A stretch of 11,174 nucleotides of DNA from contig VFKK01000165.1 of assembly GCA_009885605.1 (NCBI GenBank), forward strand, positions 1 to 11,174. The letters are read 5' to 3'. Positions 6,424-11,174 of this stretch are shown in pieces. This DNA comes from Cyclobacteriaceae bacterium (lineage in GTDB: Bacteria; Bacteroidota; Bacteroidia; Cytophagales; Cyclobacteriaceae). Position numbers and translations under genes: made by a program. Within the stretch, counting starts at the first letter, position 1. Each line of letters starts with the position of its first letter. The notes beneath the pieces are model-generated. The model saw only the letters and a program-made list of their open reading frames with translations. It ran no database searches and was not told the DNA's origin.

Positions 6424-6755
6424 TACATAGAAATTTCCTTGATTTTATTGATCATTTGAGTGGAATGCACCAAAGATGCTCCTCCTCTGATGGCAGCTGC
6501 GACGTGAACAGCTTCCATCATTTGCTCTTCATCACAGCCTTTTTCCATTGTATCTGTTGTGTAGGCATCAATGCAATAAGGACATTGAATTGCGTGAGCT
6601 ACGGCCAAAGCAATTAAAGATTTTTCCCTTGCTGTAAGAGCGCCTTCCTTGAATACTTCTCCGTAATATGAGAAAAACTTGTCTCCCATTGATTTTTGCA
6701 AATTAGTAATAGAACCAAACTTTTTGAGATCGTCGGGATTGTAGTAAGTTTTCAT
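6423..6755 (-). CDS. Arsenosugar-associated AhpD/CMD-like peroxidase-like protein
   Basis: 110 residues, all-helical carboxymuconolactone decarboxylase/AhpD fold, matching the arsenosugar biosynthesis-associated peroxidase-like family (TIGR04169). The redox motif CPYC (Cys58, Cys61) sits in SLIALAVAHAIQCPYCIDAYTTD. True AhpD proteins have Glu 12 residues before the first Cys and His 4 after the second; here those positions are Ser46 and Tyr65, so the classical proton relay is missing. A thiol-disulfide or arsenical-reducing role fits as well as peroxidase activity; both are inference. It is the first gene of the operon, its stop overlaps the arsS start, and it diverges from a peroxiredoxin gene 160 bp away. 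Confidence 0.9.
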   Translation of the reverse strand: MKTYYNPDDLKKFGSITNLQKSMGDKFFSYYGEVFKEGALTAREKSLIALAVAHAIQCPYCIDAYTTDTMEKGCDEEQMMEAVHVAAAIRGGASLVHSTQMINKIKEISM

Positions 6756-6915
6756 TTTAGAGATTTTTTATAGATACGAGTTTAAACAGTAACAAGGATT
6801 TGCGAAAATGGTCTTTGATTTTGACTTTTTTTAAAAAAATAAAAAGTTTGTGAACTGTCTTTCATTCATTTCGTTCATTAATCTATATGTTCTATAGATT
6901 TTAAATGATAAAATT
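6756..6915. promoter_or_regulatory. Divergent promoter region, arsenosugar operon / peroxiredoxin
   Basis: 160 bp between two divergent starts must hold both promoters. No exact TAnnTTTG is found on either strand. The best minus-strand candidate is TTG followed after 16 nt by TATCTATA about 20 nt before the ATG at 6755, which is weak. On the plus strand TTTG at 6847-6850 has only a poor -7 partner. The motif ATCTATA or its reverse occurs three times: within the dyad at 6880-6900, and once at 6769-6775 near the operon start. There is an A/T-rich tract at 6826-6845. Confidence 0.5.
6880..6900. promoter_or_regulatory. Perfect 8-bp dyad before peroxiredoxin (candidate redox operator)
   Basis: AATCTATA and TATAGATT flank the 5-nt spacer TGTTC. 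The inner bases form CTAT-N7-ATAG (6883-6886 and 6894-6897), the spacing and sequence of the central part of the known OxyR tetramer consensus. The outer OxyR elements are mostly missing (only T6899 and A6903 match on the right). The dyad ends 15 bp before the ATG at 6916. It could bind an OxyR- or PerR-like regulator or form a leader hairpin. The regulator is not in this window. Confidence 0.4.
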
Positions 6916-7551
6916 ATGGGTTTAAGATTAGGCGATTTAGCTCCAAACTTTGTTGCAGAGACGAGCGAAGGGAAAATTGATTTTTATGAATATCTCGGAG
7001 ATGGTTGGGGAGTATTGTTTTCCCATCCAGGAGATTATACGCCAGTTTGCACCACAGAATTGGGAGCGGTAGCAAAGCTAAGGAGTGAATTCGAAAAGAG
7101 AAATACTAAAGTAATGGCTTTGAGTGTAGATGGGCTTGAAAACCATAAAGGGTGGATTTCAGACATTAACGAAACTCAGCATACAGTGGTAAATTTTCCA
7201 ATTATAGCTGATGAGGATCGGAAAGTGTCTGATCTTTACGACATGATTCATCCTAATTCAAATGAGAATTTGACAGTAAGGTCTGTTTTTATAATTGGAC
7301 CAGATAAGAAAATCAAATTGACCATCACCTATCCGGCAAGTACAGGCCGAAACTTCGAAGAACTGATTCGGGTCATAGACTCACTTCAATTGACTGCTAA
7401 ATATTCAGTAGCAACGCCTGCTGATTGGAAAAAAGGGGAAGATGTGGTGGTAGGACTTTCCATTAAGACAGAGGATATTCCCGCGAAATTTCCAAAAGGA
7501 CATAAGGTGGTTAAACCTTATCTTCGAATGACTCCTCAGCCGGATTTATAA
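6916..7551 (+). CDS. 1-Cys peroxiredoxin (Prx6 subfamily)
   Basis: 211 residues, cytoplasmic. Reduces H2O2 and organic hydroperoxides through a single peroxidatic cysteine. The active site is SHPGDYTPVCTTELG with Cys45, plus Thr42 (Px3TxxC as PGDYTPVC), and Arg122 in LTVRSVFIIGPD completes the site. The Prx6-type C-terminal arm is evident: TYPASTGRNFEELIRVIDSLQLT and TPADWKKGEDVVV. Cys45 is the only cysteine, so no intramolecular resolving disulfide is possible and reduction must come from an external thiol. Length and the C-terminal domain separate it from 2-Cys AhpC. It diverges from the arsenosugar operon, whose first gene has a CxxC that could in principle serve as a reductant (inference). 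A strong terminator follows. Confidence 0.93.
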   Translation: MGLRLGDLAPNFVAETSEGKIDFYEYLGDGWGVLFSHPGDYTPVCTTELGAVAKLRSEFEKRNTKVMALSVDGLENHKGWISDINETQHTVVNFPIIADEDRKVSDLYDMIHPNSNENLTVRSVFIIGPDKKIKLTITYPASTGRNFEELIRVIDSLQLTAKYSVATPADWKKGEDVVVGLSIKTEDIPAKFPKGHKVVKPYLRMTPQPDL

Positions 7552-7567
7552 TCTGCTGATTTTCAAT

Positions 7568-7597
7568 AAAAAGGGCTTCTGATCAGAAGCTCTTTTT
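7568..7597. terminator. Bidirectional terminator between prx and eda
   Basis: A 13-bp stem (7568-7580 with 7585-7597, one G:U) closes on a GATC loop. The outer five pairs are A:T, giving U-runs in both directions. It lies 16 bp after the peroxiredoxin stop and 5 bp after the eda stop on the other strand, so it serves both convergent genes. Confidence 0.9.
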
Positions 7598-7602
7598 ATT
7601 TA

Positions 7603-8265
7603 TTAACCAACTCTTATTTGTTCAATTATCCCGACAACTGTTCTGATGGTTTCTTTCATTTCGCTGAATGCTCCCCTGCTTATTAAGTCTTTTCTGAACA
7701 ACTGAGATCCCATTCCCACACATAAAACCCCCACATCAAACCATGATTTGATGCTTTCTGCGGTAGGTTCTACACCGCCTGTTGGAATGATTTCAATACC
7801 TGGCAATACAGCATGAACAGCCGGGACAAACTGGGGCGTCAAAATATTGGCAGGGTAGATTTTCACCAATTCTGCACCTAATTCCTGTGCAAAGAAAATT
7901 TCAGAAACTGTACCGCAACCAGGAATCCAAGGCACATCCATGAGTTTGCAATATTCTCCAAGCTTTGGATTCATGACCGGAGCGACAATGAATTCAGCTC
8001 CCATATCCAAAAACTCTTCCGCCTGATGAGGATGGTAAATGGTTCCAACTCCCAGACTCAATCCTGGCATCTGATCCGCAAGCTTTCGAATAGCCGGATA
8101 AATTCCGGGAGCTTCTTTCCCACGATTTACCATTTCTATCACCCTGATACCGCCTTCATAGGCTGTTTCGAGAAGTTTCAAGCTAGTTTTTTCATCAGGA
8201 TGAAAGAATATAGGCATTATACCTGCCGCGTTCATTGTTCGAATAAATGGAGTGGGGTTTCTCAT
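7603..8265 (-). CDS. eda: KDPG aldolase (2-dehydro-3-deoxy-6-phosphogluconate aldolase)
   Basis: 220 residues, cytoplasmic class I aldolase that splits KDPG to pyruvate and glyceraldehyde 3-phosphate; the family may also act on 4-hydroxy-2-oxoglutarate. TIM-barrel motifs align with E. coli Eda: GIRVIEMVNRG (Glu44 base, Arg48), GVGTI (72-76), IPGCGTVSE (114-122), the Schiff-base lysine Lys135 in LVKIYPAN, PTGGV (161-165) for phosphate binding, and CVGMGSQL near the C-terminus. The ATG overlaps the kdgK stop as TAATG, so the two are translationally coupled and consecutive in the pathway. Transcription ends at the hairpin at 7568-7597. Confidence 0.93.
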   Translation of the reverse strand: MRNPTPFIRTMNAAGIMPIFFHPDEKTSLKLLETAYEGGIRVIEMVNRGKEAPGIYPAIRKLADQMPGLSLGVGTIYHPHQAEEFLDMGAEFIVAPVMNPKLGEYCKLMDVPWIPGCGTVSEIFFAQELGAELVKIYPANILTPQFVPAVHAVLPGIEIIPTGGVEPTAESIKSWFDVGVLCVGMGSQLFRKDLISRGAFSEMKETIRTVVGIIEQIRVG

Positions 8266-9254
8266 TATCGTTTGATTTTTCCGGTTTTACCGGCTAATAA
8301 TTCATCAATTTCTGCCTTGGAACAGAGTAAAATATCTCCTGGAACACTGTGTTTGAGTGCTCCTGCAGCCACTGCAAATTCCAATGCGTGTTGGGGCTTC
8401 ATGTGGAGCAAACCATAAATCAGTCCACCTGCAAATGCATCCCCTGTTCCGACCCGATCGACAATATGAGTTAAGTCGTAAGACTTGGAACTATAGGTTT
8501 TTTTTGCAGAAAAGAGATTTCCGGATATCGTATTATGTGATGAGCTATGAGAAACTCGATCAGTTTTAGTAATGAATTTTAGATTTTTGAAATTTTTGAA
8601 GGCGTATTCTTTAGCCTCTTTGAAACCTTCAAAATCCAACCCAAGGCACTGATTAAAATCTCTCGATCCTGCAATCATGAGATTTGTGTACTCCATCAAA
8701 GCCGGCATTACTTCGTGTGGTTTCTTTCCAAACTGCCAAAGATTACTTCTATAATTGAGGTCTCCGCTGATCATAAGTCCTTTTTCTGATGCCATGCTAC
8801 AAACCATAAGTGCTAAATCAGCACATTCCTGAGACAAAGCGGGAGTTATTCCTGACCAATGCAACCAATCGGCTCCGGCAAAAATCTCATCCCATGGTAA
8901 TTCTTTTCCATCAAATTTTGAAAAAGAAGAATCAGCCCGATCGTAGATGATTTGAGAGCTCCTTTGCATCGCACCATGCTCCAAAAAATAGACACCCATC
9001 CTTCCCGGAATATGTCTTACAAAGTTGGTATTTATTCCATTTCTCCTCAAAGTGCCACTTGCAGCCCATCCAATTTCATTATCAGGAAATGCAGTAATAT
9101 GAGAAACATCCATGCCCCAGTACGCTAGTGCTGCTCCTACATTAGCCTCTGATCCTCCAAACTCAATATCGAGCGAATTAGCCTGAAAAAACCGCTCATT
9201 ACCCGGTGGAGAAAGCCTGAGCATTACCTCGCCCAGTGTTACAATTTTTTTCAT
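8265..9254 (-). CDS. kdgK: 2-keto-3-deoxygluconate kinase (PfkB family)
   Basis: 329 residues, cytoplasmic ribokinase/PfkB-family sugar kinase that phosphorylates 2-keto-3-deoxygluconate to KDPG using ATP. The first PfkB signature is GGSEANVGAALAYWG (33-47), and the second is DRVGTGDAFAGGLIYGLL (266-283) with catalytic base Asp272 and the GTGD anion hole. The N-terminal KIVTLGEVMLRLSPPG is typical of KdgK proteins. Substrate assignment rests on this N-terminus and on overlap with eda (TAATG) and divergence from uxaA. Catalysis makes it the middle step between UxaA and Eda. The start at 9254 leaves only 59 bp to the uxaA start. Confidence 0.92.
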   Translation of the reverse strand: MKKIVTLGEVMLRLSPPGNERFFQANSLDIEFGGSEANVGAALAYWGMDVSHITAFPDNEIGWAASGTLRRNGINTNFVRHIPGRMGVYFLEHGAMQRSSQIIYDRADSSFSKFDGKELPWDEIFAGADWLHWSGITPALSQECADLALMVCSMASEKGLMISGDLNYRSNLWQFGKKPHEVMPALMEYTNLMIAGSRDFNQCLGLDFEGFKEAKEYAFKNFKNLKFITKTDRVSHSSSHNTISGNLFSAKKTYSSKSYDLTHIVDRVGTGDAFAGGLIYGLLHMKPQHALEFAVAAGALKHSVPGDILLCSKAEIDELLAGKTGKIKR

Positions 9255-9313
9255 CGATCAATTAATTTTTCTAATTTCAACTCCTTTAAACCTAAGATAT
9301 ATAAAGTAAACCT
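9255..9313. promoter_or_regulatory. Short divergent control region, kdgK-eda / uxaA
   Basis: Only 59 bp separate the two start codons, so promoters and operators must overlap or lie inside coding sequence. An 8-bp direct repeat TAAACCTA occurs at 9287-9294 and 9307-9314, 20 bp apart (about two helical turns). Read on the minus strand it is TAGGTTTA, a 7/8 match to the Bacteroidetes -7 element, and the left copy is placed suitably for kdgK with ATTG 24 nt upstream, slightly too far. No convincing plus-strand -33/-7 pair is seen. Confidence 0.4.
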
Positions 9314-10957
9314 ATGATCAATAAAGCCCTGAGCTTAGATCCCACAGATAATGTTGGTGTGGCACTCACTGACCTTGAATCCGGCCAATCGGTTTCAGTA
9401 AATGGCCAGAATATTGACCTGATCGAATCCGTAGCTGCAAAACATAAATTTGCTTTAAAGCAGTTTTCCTACGGGGAAGACATCCTGATGTATGGCACAA
9501 TCGTGGGTGAGGCAACCCGAACTATTGCACAAGGAGCTGCAATTACGCTTGAAAATATCCGTCATAAGACCAGACATTATCATAAATCTCCTAGTAGTTT
9601 CAAATGGAATCCACCTTCTGTGGAGCATTGGAAAGACCGTACTTTTTCAGGCTATGGCAGATCTGATGGCCAGGTGGGCACAGCAAATTACTGGTTGGTT
9701 TTACCGTTGGTTTTTTGCGAAAACACCAATATAAAGCTACTTCAGGAAGCTTTCGAAAATGCCTTGGGCTTTTCAGTTCCCAATCCTTATGAAGTTCAAA
9801 TTAGAAATTTGATAGCCGGATTTCAGACCAACAGACCGAAAGAAACTACGGAAACGGTTTCGGAAGTTATTGTCTCTGGCAAAAGCAAAATTTTCGAGAA
9901 TATTGATGGGATTCGATTTTTGACTCATAGCGGTGGCTGTGGAGGAACAAGACAGGATTCAGATTCTTTGTGCGCATTACTTGCCGGATACATCAACCAT
10001 CCAAACGTTGCCGGGGCTACAGTTTTGAGTTTAGGTTGCCAAAATGCGCAGGCCAGCATCCTTCAGGACAGCCTCAAAAAGATTCAAAAAGGACAGCCAA
10101 AACCGGTGGTTATCTGTGATCAGCAGGAAGAAGGAACTACCGAGAATTTGATCCAGAAGGCTATCCGAGAAACTTTTGACGGATTAGTACATGCTAATAG
10201 CTTTGTACGTGAGGAATTCCCAATAACCAAACTTGTAATTGGTTTGGAATGTGGCGGATCAGATGGGTTTTCAGGAATATCGGCAAATCCGACTCTTGGT
10301 CATGTTTCGGATGTCATGGCGGCTGTAGGCGGATCTGCTATTTTATCAGAGTTTCCTGAACTTTGCGGAGCTGAACAAAACCTTATAAATCGTTGCAAGA
10401 CTGAAGCGATCGCTGACAGGTTTATTCATTTAATGGAGGCTTATGCATCAGCAGCAGCGAGAGTTGGAAGCGGTTTTGACATGAATCCGAGTCCCGGAAA
10501 CATAAAAGACGGCTTGCTTACGGATGCCATTAAGTCCTGTGGCGCAGCAAAAAAAGGGGGAACCGCACCAATTTCAGGTGTTTTGGATTACACGGAATAC
10601 ATCACTGAACCCGGATTAAATCTGCTTTGTACACCCGGCAATGATGTGGAAAGTACGACAGGACTTGCAGGTAGCGGAGCCAACATCATACTGTTTACAA
10701 CCGGACTGGGTACACCTACCGGAAATCCTATCTGCCCTGTCATCAAAGTTTCAACGAATGATAAACTTGCTAATCGGATGGCTGATATCATAGACTTCAA
10801 TACCGGTGGGGTTATAAATGGTGAAGAAACGATTGAATCCTGCGGAGAAAAATTAATGGAATATGTGATTCAAGTAGCGTCTGGCCATATCCAAACCAAG
10901 GCAGATCAAAAGAAAAACTATGATTTCATCCCCTGGAAAAGAGGGGTTTCCTTATAA
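9314..10957 (+). CDS. uxaA: Altronate dehydratase
   Basis: 547 residues, cytoplasmic metal (Fe/Mn)-dependent dehydratase converting D-altronate to 2-keto-3-deoxygluconate in galacturonate catabolism. An N-terminal SAF domain (about 8-90, with YGTIVGEAT) precedes the catalytic domain: GYGRSDGQVGTANYW (113-127), THSGGCGGTRQDSD (204-217), LSLGCQNAQ (238-246), GLECGGSDGFSGISANPTLG (310-329), and GANIILFTTGLGTPTGNPICPVIKVSTN near the C-terminus. It is about 50 residues longer than E. coli UxaA; the extra segment lies around residues 140-195, as I would expect for Bacteroidetes versions. It diverges from kdgK-eda, whose products perform the next two steps. The related galactarate dehydratase shares this fold, but SAF plus context favours altronate. 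A strong terminator follows at once. Confidence 0.92.
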   Translation: MINKALSLDPTDNVGVALTDLESGQSVSVNGQNIDLIESVAAKHKFALKQFSYGEDILMYGTIVGEATRTIAQGAAITLENIRHKTRHYHKSPSSFKWNPPSVEHWKDRTFSGYGRSDGQVGTANYWLVLPLVFCENTNIKLLQEAFENALGFSVPNPYEVQIRNLIAGFQTNRPKETTETVSEVIVSGKSKIFENIDGIRFLTHSGGCGGTRQDSDSLCALLAGYINHPNVAGATVLSLGCQNAQASILQDSLKKIQKGQPKPVVICDQQEEGTTENLIQKAIRETFDGLVHANSFVREEFPITKLVIGLECGGSDGFSGISANPTLGHVSDVMAAVGGSAILSEFPELCGAEQNLINRCKTEAIADRFIHLMEAYASAAARVGSGFDMNPSPGNIKDGLLTDAIKSCGAAKKGGTAPISGVLDYTEYITEPGLNLLCTPGNDVESTTGLAGSGANIILFTTGLGTPTGNPICPVIKVSTNDKLANRMADIIDFNTGGVINGEETIESCGEKLMEYVIQVASGHIQTKADQKKNYDFIPWKRGVSL

Positions 10958-10990
10958 AGAAGAAAGCGGCTTTAGGCCGCTTTCTTCTTT
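10956..10990. terminator. Bidirectional terminator after uxaA
   Basis: A perfect 15-bp stem (10956-10970 with 10976-10990) with loop TTTAG and a GC-rich apex (GCGGC/GCCGC). It begins inside the uxaA stop codon. The base of the stem is rich in A on one side and T on the other, so it can act both for uxaA and for the minus-strand gene arriving from the right. Confidence 0.88.
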
Positions 10991-10994
10991 ACTT

Positions 10995-11020
10995 AGTATT
11001 GTTTCTTAATAAACAATACT
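10995..11020. repeat. Inverted repeat spanning the stop of the right-edge gene
   Basis: AGTATTGTTT and AAACAATACT form a perfect 10-bp inverted repeat around a 6-nt loop. The loop and right arm include the final codons and stop of the minus-strand gene. No U-run follows on the minus strand, so it is an unusual A/T-rich 3'-end hairpin that sits in tandem with the terminator at 10956-10990. Confidence 0.6.
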
Positions 11021-11174
11021 TGCTCTTAATGTAGTTGATCCTTTTCCATCTTGAGGATTGAAAAAACCTTCAACTGTACCGTTTCCTGTAGCATCTTCAA
11101 ATTTCCCCGTTCCTCCAACAATTTCAACATCAGCGGTAAAATCGGTTCTTGTAGAAGATGATGGTGTGGTTCTA
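11006..11174 (-). CDS. C-terminal fragment of a beta-rich, probably exported protein
   Basis: Only the last 55 codons and the stop (TAA at 11006-11008) lie in the window; the gene continues beyond the right edge. The readable C-terminus runs from a Ser/Thr-rich stretch (RTTPSSSTRTDFTADVEI) to VGGTGKFEDATGNGTVEGFFNPQDGKGS and ends LRASIVY. The alternating pattern and the GGTGKFEDATGNGTVEG motif resemble beta-barrel or beta-sandwich proteins of the allene-oxide-cyclase-like or DUF3224 type, which carry similar GGTGxFxxATG turns. That resemblance is from memory and is not decisive. I do not recognise the gene. Its frame is supported by an uninterrupted reading across 169 bases. Confidence 0.6.
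   Translation of the reverse strand, partial: RTTPSSSTRTDFTADVEIVGGTGKFEDATGNGTVEGFFNPQDGKGSTTLRASIVY

Noticed and set aside
8026..8418. Plus-strand open frame of 130 codons across the eda/kdgK junction
   Set aside because: It overlaps two recognised enzymes on the other strand and its translation resembles no protein family.
1..11174. CRISPR arrays, insertion sequences, att sites or prophage genes
   Set aside because: No regularly spaced repeats, transposase motifs, terminal inverted repeats or phage-type genes were seen in the window.

Overview
The window looks like chromosomal DNA of a Bacteroidota bacterium, most likely a Cytophagales/Cyclobacteriaceae (Algoriphagus-like) organism. The grounds are moderately AT-rich DNA, few Shine-Dalgarno sequences, promoter elements of the Bacteroidota type (TTTG then TAnnTTTG) before the tRNA and gap genes, and protein families typical of that phylum (DUF6134, the long UxaA). 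Genus-level placement is inference.

Left end (1-1404): a strong bidirectional terminator, a tRNA-Glu(TTC) gene on the minus strand with its own recognisable promoter, and a plus-strand type I glyceraldehyde-3-phosphate dehydrogenase gene.

Centre (1406-6755, all minus strand): a tightly packed operon read right to left. It encodes a CxxC peroxidase-like AhpD-family protein, the radical SAM protein ArsS, a TIGR04282-type glycosyltransferase, the arsenite methyltransferase ArsM, a secreted DUF6134 protein, a TIGR04283-type glycosyltransferase broken by a frameshift, and a two-domain VOC protein. Every junction down to the second glycosyltransferase overlaps, so the genes are probably translationally coupled. 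This is an arsenosugar biosynthesis cluster. ArsM would make dimethylated trivalent arsenic, ArsS would add the 5'-deoxyadenosyl (ribosyl) group, and the glycosyltransferases would elaborate the product. DUF6134 and VOC are the least understood passengers.

A 160-bp divergent intergenic region (6756-6915) separates this operon from a plus-strand 1-Cys (Prx6-type) peroxiredoxin gene. It holds a perfect 8-bp dyad with CTAT-N7-ATAG spacing, a candidate redox-regulator operator.

Right part (7568-10990): a uronate catabolism module. Minus-strand kdgK-eda (2-keto-3-deoxygluconate kinase and KDPG aldolase, coupled by TAATG) is divergent from plus-strand uxaA (altronate dehydratase). Together they convert altronate to KDG, then KDPG, then pyruvate plus glyceraldehyde 3-phosphate. 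The module is bounded by two strong bidirectional hairpin terminators. The far right edge carries the C-terminal end of an unidentified, probably secreted beta-rich protein on the minus strand.

Main points of interest: the arsenosugar operon, the net frameshift in its second glycosyltransferase gene, the Cys-Cys tail of ArsM whose codons also form the ribosome-binding site of the next gene, and the dyad before the peroxiredoxin gene.
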